Source: Bradyrhizobium sp. WSM3983 (GTDB lineage: Bacteria; Pseudomonadota; Alphaproteobacteria; Rhizobiales; Xanthobacteraceae). Taken from it: a DNA stretch of 64,000 bases. The notes under the pieces were generated by a model, which was not told the DNA's origin, ran no database searches, and saw only the letters and a list, made by a program, of their open reading frames with translations. The stretch's first letter is position 1, and each line of letters begins with the position of its first letter. The position numbers and the translations under genes are program-made. Location of the stretch: NCBI RefSeq assembly GCF_000473045.1, contig NZ_AXAY01000003.1, positions 310,001-374,000 on the forward strand. The letters run 5' to 3'. This document shows, piece by piece, positions 45,512 to 54,995 of the stretch.

Positions 45512-46990
45512 TCAGATGCCGAGCTTGGACTTGAGCAGGTCGTTGACACTCTGCGGGTTCGCCTTGCCGCCGGATGACTTCATCACCTGGCCGACGAACC
45601 ATCCGAGCGACTGCGGCTTGTCCTTCACCTGCGCGGCCTTGTCGGGATTGGCCGCGATGATGTCGTCGACAACCTTTTCGATCGCCGAAAGATCCGTGAC
45701 CTGCTTCATGCTGCGGCTTTCGACCAGCGCGCGAGGGTCGCCGCCCTCCTGCCAGACGATCTCGAACAGATCCTTGGCGATCTTGCCGGAGATCGTGCCC
45801 TCGCCGATCAGGTCGATGATCGCAGCGAGCTGCTCAGACGACACCGGAGAGCCCGCAATTTCCCGGCCTTCCTTGTTGAGACGGCCGAACAGCTCGTTGA
45901 TCACCCAGTTCGCCGCCATCTTGCCGTCGCGGGCGCGGTTGGCGAGCCTGTCGAGCACCGTTTCGTAGAACACCGCGCTCTCGCGCTCGGCGACGAGCAC
46001 GCTCGCATCATAGGCCGACAGGCCGAAGTCGGCGACGAAGCGCGTCTTCTTCTGGTCCGGCAACTCGGGGAGCTCAGCCTTCAGCTCGTCGACGAAGCTT
46101 TGGGAGAACTCCAGCGGAAGCAGATCCGGATCGGGGAAGTAGCGGTAATCATGCGCCTCTTCCTTCGAGCGCATCGAGCGCGTCTCGCCCTTGTTGGGGT
46201 CGTAGAGCCGCGTTTCCTGGTCGATCGCGCCGCCATCCTCCAAAATCTCGATCTGGCGACGCGCTTCGTACTCGATCGCCTGGCCGATGAAGGTGATCGA
46301 GTTCATGTTCTTGATCTCGCAGCGTGTGCCGAGCGGCGCGCCCGGCTTGCGCACGGAGACGTTGACGTCGGCGCGCAAGCTTCCCTTCTCCATGTCGCCG
46401 TCGCAGGTGCCGAGATAGCGCAGGATCGAGCGCAGCTTGGTCACATAGGCCTTGGCCTGCTCGGCATCGCGGATGTCCGGTTTTGAGACGATCTCCATCA
46501 GCGCCACGCCGCAGCGGTTGAGGTCGACATAGGACATGGTCGGCGACTGGTCGTGCATCAGCTTACCGGCGTCCTGCTCCAGATGCAGCCGCTCGATGCC
46601 GATGGTGACGCTGCGGCCGCCGTCGAGTTCGACCAGCACCTCGCCCTCGCCGACGACCGGCGACTTGTACTGGCTGATCTGATAGCCCTGCGGCGAGTCC
46701 GGGTAGAAATAGTTCTTGCGATCGAACACCGAACGCAGATTGATCTTTGCGTTGAGGCCGAGCCCGGTCCGGACAGCCTGCCTGACGCATTCCCCGTTGA
46801 TCACGGGCAGCATGCCCGGCATTGCGGCATCGACCAGCGACACGTGGCTGTTCGGCTCGCCACCGAACGTGGTCGACGCGCCCGAGAACAGTTTCGAGTT
46901 CGACGTCACCTGGGCATGGATCTCCATGCCGATGACCATCTCCCAATCGCCGGTGGCGCCCTTGAGAAGCTTGTGCGTGGCCGTGCTCAT
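45512..46990 (-). CDS. gatB: Aspartyl/glutamyl-tRNA amidotransferase subunit B
   Basis: A 492-residue GatB, the kinase/tRNA-binding subunit of GatCAB, which converts Glu-tRNA-Gln and Asp-tRNA-Asn to the amide forms. Landmarks: [47 protein letters not shown] and [15 protein letters not shown]. The C-terminal YqeY-like tail holds [23 protein letters not shown] 46990 has a GGAGCAGGAC ribosome site and overlaps the TGA of the small ORF before it (ATGA), so the two are coupled. Confidence 0.96.
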   Translation of the reverse strand: MSTATHKLLKGATGDWEMVIGMEIHAQVTSNSKLFSGASTTFGGEPNSHVSLVDAAMPGMLPVINGECVRQAVRTGLGLNAKINLRSVFDRKNYFYPDSPQGYQISQYKSPVVGEGEVLVELDGGRSVTIGIERLHLEQDAGKLMHDQSPTMSYVDLNRCGVALMEIVSKPDIRDAEQAKAYVTKLRSILRYLGTCDGDMEKGSLRADVNVSVRKPGAPLGTRCEIKNMNSITFIGQAIEYEARRQIEILEDGGAIDQETRLYDPNKGETRSMRSKEEAHDYRYFPDPDLLPLEFSQSFVDELKAELPELPDQKKTRFVADFGLSAYDASVLVAERESAVFYETVLDRLANRARDGKMAANWVINELFGRLNKEGREIAGSPVSSEQLAAIIDLIGEGTISGKIAKDLFEIVWQEGGDPRALVESRSMKQVTDLSAIEKVVDDIIAANPDKAAQVKDKPQSLGWFVGQVMKSSGGKANPQSVNDLLKSKLGI

Positions 46991-47289
46991 GTCCTGCTCC
47001 CGAGCAGCGTGGCAGCGATCCGCTCCCACTCCGCTTCCAATGAATCTTTTGCCGCGGGCTGGCCGGCCTGGCGATACCAGTAGCCGGCATTGCCGAGATC
47101 GCCTTCAACGCGGTGCAGATAGGCGTGCACCCAGGCGGCGTCGCGCCCCTGGTCGTCCTGGACGATCTTGTGCGCCTGGTCCCAGTCACCCTTCGCGGCC
47201 CACCAGAGACCGGCAAGCGGCGCGGTCAGGTCCGGCGCGGGCGCCGCGCCGTCGAGGCTCGCGATGAAGGCCGCGACATTCACCACCAC
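46987..47289 (-). CDS. Small protein between gatA and gatB, unknown
   Basis: A 100-residue protein starting at GTG 47289, overlapping the gatA stop by ten bases, and ending over the gatB start. Helical, with Trp-rich segments ([40 protein letters not shown]) that look like one TPR-like helical repeat. I recognise no function. The coupling on both sides says its level is tied to GatA and GatB; a role with the amidotransferase is inference only. Confidence 0.75.
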   Translation of the reverse strand: MVVNVAAFIASLDGAAPAPDLTAPLAGLWWAAKGDWDQAHKIVQDDQGRDAAWVHAYLHRVEGDLGNAGYWYRQAGQPAAKDSLEAEWERIAATLLGSRT

Positions 47290-48755
47290 CTCGCGGGCGT
47301 GAAGCGGCCGGCGGCCTGCTCGATCACCTCGCCGAGCGAGAACAGCGTCTCCTCCTCGAACGGACGGCCGATCAGTTGCAGGCCGAGCGGCAGGCCCTGC
47401 GCGTCCTTGCCGGCGGGCACCGCGATGCCCGGCAGGCCCGCCATGTTCACGGTCACCGTGAAGATGTCGTTGAGATACATCTCGACCGGGTCGGCGCCGC
47501 CCTTCTCGCCGATGCCGAAGGCCGCCGACGGCGTCGCCGGCGTCAGGATCGCGTCAACGCCCATGGCGAAGCAATCCTCAAAATCCTTCTTGATCAGCGT
47601 GCGCACCTTCTGGGCGCGCAGATAATAGGCGTCGTAATAGCCGGCCGAGAGCACGTAGGTGCCGATCATGACGCGGCGGCGCACCTCTGCACCAAAACCC
47701 TCGGCGCGAGTGTTCTCGTACTGCTCGATGATGTTCTTGCCCTGCTCGCGCAAGCCATAGCGGACGCCGTCGTAGCGCGCGAGGTTGGAGGACGCTTCCG
47801 CCGGCGCCACGATGTAATAGGCCGGCAGCGCATATTTCGTGTGCGGCAGCGACACTTCGACGAGCTCGGCACCGGCGGCCTTCAGCCAGGCCGCGCCCTC
47901 GCTCCAGAGCTTCTCGATCTCAGCCGGCATGCCGTCGAGACGATACTCCTTGGGGATGCCGATCTTCATGCCCTTCACGGACTTGCCGATCGCGGCCTCG
48001 TAATCCGGCACGGGGATGTCGACCGAGGTCGTGTCCTTCGGATCGTGCCCGGCCATCGAGCGCAGCAGCATCGCGGCATCGCGCGTGCTGCGCGCGATCG
48101 GCCCGGCCTGGTCGAGCGAGGAGGCAAAGGCGACGATACCCCAGCGCGAGCAGCGGCCATAGGTCGGCTTGATGCCGACGGTCGCGGTGAACGCGGCCGG
48201 CTGGCGGATCGAGCCGCCGGTGTCGGTCGCAGTCGCGCCCATGCAGAGCAGCGCCGCCACGGCCGAGGCCGAGCCGCCGGACGAACCGCCCGGCACCAGC
48301 GTGGTGTTGCTTCCCTCACGGCGCCAGGGATTGCCCACCGGACCGAAGCACGAGGTCTCGTTCGCCGAGCCCATCGCGAACTCGTCATTGTTGAGCTTGC
48401 CCAGCATCACGGCACCGTCGCGCCAGAGCTGCGAGGTGATGGTGGACTCATAGGTCGGCACGAAATTGCCGAGGATCTTCGAGCACGCCGTGGTGCGCAC
48501 GCCCTTGGTCGCGAACAAATCCTTGATGCCGAGCGGGATGCCGGCGAGCGGACCCGCGTCGCCCTTGGCGATCTTGCCGTCCGCCTCGCGCGCCATCGCG
48601 CGCGCCTGGTCGGGCGTCTCCATCACGAAGGCGTTGAGCACGCGCGCGGCTTCGATCGCGTTGAGATGCGCGTCGGTCAGCTCGAGTGACGTGAAAGTCT
48701 TGTCGGCGAGACCCTTGCGGGCCTCGGCGAGCGTCAGCGATGTCAAATCGGTCAT
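47280..48755 (-). CDS. gatA: Glutamyl-tRNA(Gln) amidotransferase subunit A
   Basis: A 491-residue amidase-signature protein that releases ammonia from glutamine for GatB. The catalytic triad is visible: Lys78 (LGIKDLF), Ser158 (PGGSSGGSA) and Ser182 (DTGGSIRQP). Its ATG overlaps the TGA of the preceding small ORF (ATGA). Confidence 0.96.
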   Translation of the reverse strand: MTDLTSLTLAEARKGLADKTFTSLELTDAHLNAIEAARVLNAFVMETPDQARAMAREADGKIAKGDAGPLAGIPLGIKDLFATKGVRTTACSKILGNFVPTYESTITSQLWRDGAVMLGKLNNDEFAMGSANETSCFGPVGNPWRREGSNTTLVPGGSSGGSASAVAALLCMGATATDTGGSIRQPAAFTATVGIKPTYGRCSRWGIVAFASSLDQAGPIARSTRDAAMLLRSMAGHDPKDTTSVDIPVPDYEAAIGKSVKGMKIGIPKEYRLDGMPAEIEKLWSEGAAWLKAAGAELVEVSLPHTKYALPAYYIVAPAEASSNLARYDGVRYGLREQGKNIIEQYENTRAEGFGAEVRRRVMIGTYVLSAGYYDAYYLRAQKVRTLIKKDFEDCFAMGVDAILTPATPSAAFGIGEKGGADPVEMYLNDIFTVTVNMAGLPGIAVPAGKDAQGLPLGLQLIGRPFEEETLFSLGEVIEQAAGRFTPARWW

Positions 48756-48964
48756 TTATTGATCGGGCTGCAGAAGAAGGGAGACAGGGTCTTGTCGTCG
48801 GCCGGGTCGTCGTTTTTGGCGGCTGCATTCGCGGCGGCCTGGAGCTCGTCGAGCACGGCATTGACAGCGACATTGGGATCGGCAGCCTTGCCCTGCCGCT
48901 CCATCTTGTCGAGGTAGTTCATGTAGGCCTGATAGGCCTTCTCATCGTCGCAAAGCATGCACAT
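48752..48964 (-). CDS. 70-residue CxxC protein coupled to gatA, unknown
   Basis: ATG 48964 encodes [20 protein letters not shown], then a helix and an Ala/Asp-rich tail ending in FFCSPINK. The CMLC pair plus a late Cys could bind metal. The frame is open five codons further up, but only a poorer start is there; a second ATG at 48958 is possible. Its stop overlaps the gatA start (ATGA). No function is recognised. Confidence 0.65.
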   Translation of the reverse strand: MCMLCDDEKAYQAYMNYLDKMERQGKAADPNVAVNAVLDELQAAANAAAKNDDPADDKTLSPFFCSPINK

Positions 48965-48986
48965 CGGACGGCGTCCCAAGACTCTT

Positions 48987-49040
48987 TAGTTTGACGCGTT
49001 TTCTTTGCGCGAACCGGCTTCCACTTCGCTCGAAAACGCT
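48987..49040 (-). repeat. 54-base extragenic repeat, copy B (inverted)
   Basis: The reverse complement of 35117-35170 with about six differences. Here it lies inside the gat operon, between gatC and the small CxxC gene, so it is transcribed. Confidence 0.85.
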
Positions 49041-49047
49041 ATGCAAA

Positions 49048-49404
<357 letters not shown>

Positions 49405-49407
49405 CTA

Positions 49408-49456
49408 GCGCATGATCCGGAAAAGTGTGAAGCGGTTTTTCGAAAAGATCATGCGC
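49408..49456. repeat. Extragenic palindrome with GCGCATGATC ends
   Basis: GCGCATGATC (49408-49417) and GATCATGCGC (49447-49456) are perfect inverted ends around CGGAAAAGTGTGAAGCGG. This element is common in rhizobial chromosomes. It lies upstream of gatC and after the nitronate monooxygenase gene. Confidence 0.85.
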
Positions 49457-49473
49457 AAACAAGAACCTAAGAC

Positions 49474-50550
49474 TTAGCCAGCCATCTGACGCAGGCGTGC
49501 CAGCGCCGATTTGGCGAGATCCCGGGTCAATTCGGCGGCGGGAAGCTCGCGGCCCAGGGCAATGGCCTGTCCGGCCCAGAGATTGGTGAAATCCACTCGG
49601 CCCTGCTTCTCGGCTGCCGCCTTCAGCGGCGCCAGGGCGGTTGCGGCGTGGGGAAATGGCGGGGCATCGGGCGAGATCGGGCCGGCTTCGCGGATCAGGC
49701 GGTTCTGGACGCCCCGCGCCGGACGGCCGGTCATGACGTTGGTAATCACGGTGGAATCGTCCCGCCCCTGCGCAAGCGCAGCCCGTCCCGCCGCCGTATG
49801 CGTGGATTCCGGACAGCGCAGATAGGCACTGCCGATCTGCACGCCGGATGCGCCGAGCGTGAACGCCGCCGCAATGCCGCGGCCGTCACCGATGCCGCCG
49901 GCTGCAATGACCGGCACTTTCACGGCATCAACGACCTGCGGCAAAAGCGCGAACAGGCCGGGCTGCTCGGCGATGGTCTCGGTCAGGAACATACCGCGAT
50001 GGCCGCCCGCCTCGGCGCCTTGTGCGATCACCGCATCGACGCCGCGCTGGTCGAGCCAGACCGCCTCCTTCACCGTCGTCGCCGAGGCGATCACGAGACA
50101 GCCGACCGCTCTGATGCGATCAAGCAGGGCCTTCTCGGGCAGGCCGAAATGGAAGCTCACGACCTCCGGCTTCAACTCTTCCACTACCGCGCAGGTCGCG
50201 GCATCGAACGGCGCCCGGTTGGCGGCGTTGACCGGCGCAGCCGGATCGAGGCCGTGCTCCTCGTAATAACTCGCGAGGCGCTGCTTCCAGCGCGCCTCAG
50301 CCTCAGCGGTAAGCTCAACCGGCGTGTGGCAGAAGAAGTTCAGGTTCACCGCCGCCGTCACCCGCTGGCGAATGATATTGACCTGCTCGCGGATCTTGTG
50401 CCCCGACAGCATGGCGCAAGGCAGCGAGCCGAGCGCCCCGCCCTGCGCGGCGGCGATGACAAGCTCGGCATCCATCACGCCGGCCATCGGCGCCAGCACG
50501 ATCGGGAATTCGGTCTTGAAGAGATCGATCAGTCGACGGTCAGGCCACAT
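49474..50550 (-). CDS. Nitronate monooxygenase (NMO/2NPD family), copy 1
   Basis: A 358-residue FMN TIM-barrel protein, from ATG 50550 (MWPDRRLIDLFKTEFPIVLA). Conserved parts: APMAGV, NLNFFCH, GAEAGGHRG (His of class I-type enzymes) and AAGGIGDGRGIAAA. It would oxidise alkyl nitronates such as propionate 3-nitronate to keto acids and nitrite. The frame upstream runs through a palindromic element and is not protein. Not closely similar to copy 2. Confidence 0.88.
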   Translation of the reverse strand: MWPDRRLIDLFKTEFPIVLAPMAGVMDAELVIAAAQGGALGSLPCAMLSGHKIREQVNIIRQRVTAAVNLNFFCHTPVELTAEAEARWKQRLASYYEEHGLDPAAPVNAANRAPFDAATCAVVEELKPEVVSFHFGLPEKALLDRIRAVGCLVIASATTVKEAVWLDQRGVDAVIAQGAEAGGHRGMFLTETIAEQPGLFALLPQVVDAVKVPVIAAGGIGDGRGIAAAFTLGASGVQIGSAYLRCPESTHTAAGRAALAQGRDDSTVITNVMTGRPARGVQNRLIREAGPISPDAPPFPHAATALAPLKAAAEKQGRVDFTNLWAGQAIALGRELPAAELTRDLAKSALARLRQMAG

Positions 50551-50572
50551 GGTGTGTCTCTCTTGCTCGTTG

Positions 50573-50740
50573 TTCTTACCCTCCCCTGGAGGGGGAGGGT
50601 CGATCGCGAGAAGCGCGAGCGGGGTGGAGTGACAGTCTCTCCATTGAGACGCTGCCCGAGGGGCGAGATCACCCCACCCCGCTACGCATTTCGCTTCGCT
50701 ACATGCGCAGCGACCCTCCCCCTCCAGGGGAGGGTAAGAA
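50573..50740. repeat. 168-base element with perfect 30-base inverted ends
   Basis: The ends 50573-50602 and 50711-50740 (TTCTTACCCTCCCCTGGAGG ... and its inverse) match perfectly over 30 bases, each containing its own small palindrome CCTCCCCTGGAGGGGGAGG. Inner arms (GCGGGGTGGAGTGA and TCACCCCACCCCGC) also pair. It has no coding capacity, a MITE-like build, and lies between two same-strand monooxygenase genes. Confidence 0.93.
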
Positions 50741-51721
50741 TTGGTCCTGCGCCGCTGTCGTCGAGTTGCGCTGGCCGGCAAGCAACTGCTCAGCCTCAGA
50801 CGCAATCCGCTCGACGATCTCGGCCGCCGGTGGGATATCATGGATCAGGCCGACCGCTTCTCCCGCAAAGACAGCCGCGATTTCGAAATTGCCTGCCATT
50901 TTTGCCGCGGCATAGTCCTTGGAAACCTCGTCCGCGCGCTGCATCAGCTCGATCTCACGGCCGGTCCAGGTCTTGATATGATCGTTGACCAGCGTGCGTG
51001 CGGTGAACGGAGCCGGCCAGAACAGCTTCCGAGACCAGTCGGGAACGACACCGCGCACGGTATCATTGCCGTCGGCGTTACGAATGCGCTCCTTGGCCCC
51101 GGCGGCGCCATTGGCCTCCACGCTCGCATAAAAGCGCGTGCCGACCAGCACGCCAGACGCACCGAGCATCATCATTGCGGCGAGGCCCCGGCCATCGGCG
51201 ATCCCACCGGCCGCGACAACCGGCACGCGCCCGGCCGCGAGATCGGCGATCGCAGGCACGATATCGACCGTGGTGCGCGATGCGCCGTGGCCGCCCGCCT
51301 CCGTCCCCTGCGCGATCAAAATCTCCGCGCCGGCATCGAGCGCCTGCTTTGCCATGTCCTCGTTCTGGACCTGGCAGATCAATCGCGCACCGCTCGCCTT
51401 GATCTGCGGCGCGAACGGCGCGGGATCGCCGAACGACAACATGACGGCTTGCGGGCCGGCATCGAGCGCGATGTCGAGAAGCTCGGGCTGCTTTGCCAGG
51501 CTCCAGGTGATGAAGCCGATGCCGAACGGTGCAAAGCCCTTCAACTCAGCCGCCTCGGCCTGAAGTCGGGCGCGGTCGCCGTAGCCACCGCCGAGGATTC
51601 CGAAGCCGCCGGCCTCGCTGACGGCGCGGGTCAGTCGGCTGCCTGCGATCGTGTCCATGGGCGCCGACAGGATCGGATGCCTGATCCCGAGAAGCTCCGT
51701 CAGCGGCGTGGCGATCGGCAT
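50699..51721 (-). CDS. Nitronate monooxygenase-like flavoprotein, copy 2
   Basis: A 340-residue FMN TIM-barrel protein from ATG 51721 (MPIATPLTELLGIRHPILSA). Parts: SAPMDTIAGS, GIGFITW, IAQGTEAGGHGASR and AAGGIADGRGLAAMMMLGASG. The last ~13 residues (FLPSPGGGGSLRM) and the TAG come from the right arm of the palindromic element, so the natural C-terminus has been replaced or lengthened. A LysR gene is divergent with a 96-base gap. Confidence 0.88.
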   Translation of the reverse strand: MPIATPLTELLGIRHPILSAPMDTIAGSRLTRAVSEAGGFGILGGGYGDRARLQAEAAELKGFAPFGIGFITWSLAKQPELLDIALDAGPQAVMLSFGDPAPFAPQIKASGARLICQVQNEDMAKQALDAGAEILIAQGTEAGGHGASRTTVDIVPAIADLAAGRVPVVAAGGIADGRGLAAMMMLGASGVLVGTRFYASVEANGAAGAKERIRNADGNDTVRGVVPDWSRKLFWPAPFTARTLVNDHIKTWTGREIELMQRADEVSKDYAAAKMAGNFEIAAVFAGEAVGLIHDIPPAAEIVERIASEAEQLLAGQRNSTTAAQDQFLPSPGGGGSLRM

Positions 51722-51817
51722 GGGGTCTCCCGCTCTGGACAGGAACATTAGGCGCAACTAGCATTCTCGAAAAATGAATTGTTGCGAACGCTGCCATCAC
51801 AAAAGCGAAACGATGCC

Positions 51818-52708
51818 ATGGAACTGAGTGACATCCAGACCTTTGCCGCGGTCGCCCGCACCGGCGGCATCACCCGCGCCGCCGAAGAGCTCAACACGGT
51901 GCAATCCAACGTCACCCAGCGCATCAAGGCCTTGGAGGCCGAGATCGGCACGCCGCTGTTCGAGCGCCATAGCCGCGGCATGGCGCTGACCGGCGCAGGC
52001 AAGCGCCTCCTCCCCTACGCGCAGCGAATGACGGCGTTGTCGCACGAGGCCGTGCTCGCGGCACGCGACGATGGCGAACCGAAGGGGCCGCTTGCGATCG
52101 GCTCGATGGAGACGACGGCCGCGGTGCGGCTGCCGCCGCTGCTGGCCGATTTCCACCGCCGCTTCCCGGCCGTGCGGCTCAGCCTGCGCACGTCGCCGAC
52201 CGCCGATCTCGTCGCCGGTGTGCTCGAAGGCACGCTCGACGGCGCTTTCGTCGCTGGTCCCATCGCGCATGCTGACCTCTCCGTAACAAGCGCGTTCCGC
52301 GAAGAGCTGGTGCTGGTCAGCGCGCGGCGCTGGGCCTCGCTCGCCGAGTTGCGCGCCGGCACGCCAGAGTCCGGTCCGACGGCGCTGGCGTTTCGCACCG
52401 GTTGCACCTATCGGCAGCGGCTCGAGCAAATCTTCGTCGAATTCGGCTGGCCCTCCGCAGCGCGCTTCGATCTCGGTACGCTCGACGGCATGATCGGCTG
52501 CGTCGCCGCCGACATGGGCGTGACGCTCTTGCCGCGCGCCGTGGTCGAGCGCAGCGCGATGACCGGTAGCGTGACGATGCACACGCTGACCCCGTCGCAC
52601 GCCAGCGTCGAGACTCTGTTCATCCAGCGCCGCGCCGGCCATCAATCCAGCGCGCTTCAAGGCTTCCTGTCCTGTTTGAAGAGCGACGATCAGGGCATCG
52701 CGGCCTGA
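51818..52708 (+). CDS. LysR-family transcriptional regulator
   Basis: A 296-residue regulator with the winged helix at 1-60 (MELSDIQTFAAVARTGGITR; VQSNVTQRIKALEAEIG) followed by a substrate-binding domain. ATG 51818 starts the conserved part; an upstream in-frame start at 51779 is unlikely. Divergent from the nitronate monooxygenase gene, so it probably controls it (inference from layout). Confidence 0.9.
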   Translation: MELSDIQTFAAVARTGGITRAAEELNTVQSNVTQRIKALEAEIGTPLFERHSRGMALTGAGKRLLPYAQRMTALSHEAVLAARDDGEPKGPLAIGSMETTAAVRLPPLLADFHRRFPAVRLSLRTSPTADLVAGVLEGTLDGAFVAGPIAHADLSVTSAFREELVLVSARRWASLAELRAGTPESGPTALAFRTGCTYRQRLEQIFVEFGWPSAARFDLGTLDGMIGCVAADMGVTLLPRAVVERSAMTGSVTMHTLTPSHASVETLFIQRRAGHQSSALQGFLSCLKSDDQGIAA

Positions 52709-52784
52709 CGCATTGCAGCTGCGTCACGAAGGACTGGATTCTCTGGTTCACTCCGCAGCGCATCGCGTGTTATGCGCTAACGCC

Positions 52785-53276
52785 ATGCCGGCTCCCATCC
52801 TCCCGCTCATCGAAGCGGCAACCCACTGGCCCGAACGCGGCGGGTTGATCGGACTTGACCTCGGCAGCAAAACCATCGGCGTTGCTGTGTCCAATCCGGA
52901 CCGCCGGCTCGCGACCGGTGTCGAGACCATCCAGCGCAAGGCGTTCAAGCAGGACGCGGCGCGGCTGCTCACCATCGCAGCCGAACGCAAGGTCGTCGGC
53001 TTCGTGCTCGGCCTTCCCATCAACATGGACGGCAGCGAGGGCCCGCGCGCGCAGTCGACCCGCGCCTTTGCCCGCAATCTCGCCAACCTGACGACGCTCC
53101 CCATAGGCCTCTGGGACGAGCGTCTCTCGACCGCAGCGGTCGAGCGCGAGCTGATCGGCATGGATGTGAGCCGCGCCAAGCGCGCCGAGGTGATCGACGA
53201 GCACGCCGCCATCTTCATCTTGCAGGGCGCGCTCGACCGGCTCGCCAATCTGCGCACGGCATCGGGGAATGGCTGA
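52785..53276 (+). CDS. ruvX: Holliday-junction resolvase-like protein RuvX/YqgF
   Basis: A 163-residue RNase H-fold protein: GLIGLDLGSKTIGVAVS with the first Asp, FVLGLPINMDGSEGPRAQ, WDERLSTAAVERE and IDEHAAIFILQ with the last Asp. YqgF homologues process pre-16S rRNA and were first described as resolvases. ATG 52785 (MPAPILPL) is used. The next gene begins three bases after the stop. Confidence 0.94.
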   Translation: MPAPILPLIEAATHWPERGGLIGLDLGSKTIGVAVSNPDRRLATGVETIQRKAFKQDAARLLTIAAERKVVGFVLGLPINMDGSEGPRAQSTRAFARNLANLTTLPIGLWDERLSTAAVERELIGMDVSRAKRAEVIDEHAAIFILQGALDRLANLRTASGNG

Positions 53277-53279
53277 TCC

Positions 53280-54203
53280 ATGGCCGTCGTGATCGCGGCA
53301 CTGCTGCCGGTCTTCATCCTCATCGTGCTCGGCGTGGTGCTGAAGCGCACCCTGATGCAGCTCGACACGCAATGGCACGGGCTGGAGCGGCTGACTTATT
53401 TCGTGCTGTTCCCGATGCTCTTGATCCAGACGCTGGTGAAGGCCGACCTCTCCAAGGTGCCGGTCGCTGGCGTCGGCGGCGCGCTGCTGCTGTCAGCACT
53501 CGCGATGTCGCTGCTCTGCCTCGCGCTCCGCCCTGCCCTGTCGCGGCTCGACATCGACGGCCCCGCTTTCACCTCGATCTTTCAGGGCGCGACGCGCTGG
53601 CAGACTTATGTCGCTCTCTCCGTCTCCGCCAATTTGTACGGCGAGGTCGGGCTGGCGCTGGCCTCGGTCGCGATGGTCGCGATCATTCCGCTGGTCAACG
53701 TGTTCAGCGTCGCCGTGCTCGCGCACTACGCATCACCCGAGAAGCAGTCGGCGCGCGCCATCGTCATGACGGTGATCCGCAATCCCCTGATCTGGGCCTG
53801 CGCCATCGGGCTGTTCATTAATGTCGTTCACCTGCCCCTGCCAAGGATTTGGCATGAGGTTGCCGACGCGCTCGGCCGCTCCTCGCTCGCGATCGGCCTG
53901 CTCGTCACCGGCGCCGGCCTCCAGCTCAAGGGCCTGCTCCGTCCGAGCGTGGGCGCGACGATCGGCGTGGCGTTCAAGCTGGCGCTGATGCCGGTGCTCG
54001 CGCTGGCGCTCGCAGTCTGGTTTGGACTGTCAGGTACCAACCTCGCGATCGTCGCGATCTGCGCGGCAGTGCCGACCTCGCCGAGCGCCTATGTGCTGGC
54101 TCGCCAAATGGGCGGCGATGCCCCATTGCTGGCGCAGATCATCACGCTGCAGACGATCTTGGCGGCGATCACAATGCCGATCGCGATCGCGCTGGTGGCC
54201 TGA
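53280..54203 (+). CDS. AEC-family (auxin efflux carrier-like) transporter
   Basis: A 307-residue inner-membrane protein with about ten hydrophobic segments in two inverted halves, starting MAVVIAALLPVFILIVLGVV. The family exports malate, malonate or related anions; substrate unknown. VKADLSKVP and AAVPTSPSAYVLARQMGGD are the expected crossing regions. It follows ruvX after three bases and is likely co-transcribed. It converges on the CPBP gene with four bases between stops. Confidence 0.9.
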   Translation: MAVVIAALLPVFILIVLGVVLKRTLMQLDTQWHGLERLTYFVLFPMLLIQTLVKADLSKVPVAGVGGALLLSALAMSLLCLALRPALSRLDIDGPAFTSIFQGATRWQTYVALSVSANLYGEVGLALASVAMVAIIPLVNVFSVAVLAHYASPEKQSARAIVMTVIRNPLIWACAIGLFINVVHLPLPRIWHEVADALGRSSLAIGLLVTGAGLQLKGLLRPSVGATIGVAFKLALMPVLALALAVWFGLSGTNLAIVAICAAVPTSPSAYVLARQMGGDAPLLAQIITLQTILAAITMPIAIALVA

Positions 54204-54207
54204 GGCC

Positions 54208-54972
54208 TCAGCCACCCAGCCACATCGTCAGCACCACTGCGGTCATGTTGTTCAGCGCATGCAGCACGATGGTGAGCCAGAGCGAGTTGGCGCGGTAGCG
54301 CATGTAGCCGAACCACAGGCCGATGGAGAAGACTTCGGCGAGGAAGTACAGATCGTATTGCAGGTGCACTGCCGTCCACACCAGGGACGACAGGATGATC
54401 GCACCGGGCACGCGCAGGAAGCTCGCCGACCAGCCGCGGAACAGGAAGCCGCGCGCGAGCACCTCCTCCGACATCGGCGCTGCCACGCTGAAGGCGAATA
54501 ACAGCAACAGTGCCGCGCCGTTGTCGCGGCCCGATTTCAAGAGATCGGTCATGAAGCCCGGCGTGGCCTCGCGGCCGAGGGATCGCGACACCACCTCCCA
54601 GGCCAGCACGGTCAGGATGAGGCCGACGGCGCCGAGCAGGAGTTGCTTCCAATCCGGCCAGCGCAGCGCGAGGTAGTCGACGAAGGTTGCCTTCCTGATG
54701 CGGATGGCGAGCCACACCGCCGCGAGCGTTGCCGGCAGCCCCATGATCACCGACAGCGCCAGCGCCTGCGGCTCTCGGCCGACCGACTGGATCGAGTCCA
54801 TGTCGAGCGGCAGCCCGCGCATCGCCCCCAGCAGCAGGACCGCCCCGACCTGGCCGACGAACATCGCGACGAAGACGAGCAGGCCCCACAGCGCCGTGCC
54901 CCAGAACTTCCAGACGCGCAGCGGCGCAGGCCTAATGATCAGCGGCGGATGATCGGGATTGAGGGAATCCAT
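54208..54972 (-). CDS. CPBP-family intramembrane glutamic protease
   Basis: A 254-residue membrane protein with about seven hydrophobic segments. The family motifs are present: SEEVLARGFLFRG (EExxxR), WTAVHLQYD with its His, and LHALNNM (HxxxN). Bacterial CPBP proteins are ABI/Rce1-like proteases of unknown substrates, often next to peptide genes; none is seen here. ATG 54972 (MDSLNPDH) is used; GTG 54999 overlaps the acyl-CoA dehydrogenase-like TGA and would add nine residues. Confidence 0.88.
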   Translation of the reverse strand: MDSLNPDHPPLIIRPAPLRVWKFWGTALWGLLVFVAMFVGQVGAVLLLGAMRGLPLDMDSIQSVGREPQALALSVIMGLPATLAAVWLAIRIRKATFVDYLALRWPDWKQLLLGAVGLILTVLAWEVVSRSLGREATPGFMTDLLKSGRDNGAALLLLFAFSVAAPMSEEVLARGFLFRGWSASFLRVPGAIILSSLVWTAVHLQYDLYFLAEVFSIGLWFGYMRYRANSLWLTIVLHALNNMTAVVLTMWLGG

Positions 54973-54995
54973 CAGAAGGCTTTCATTTGGCAGGC

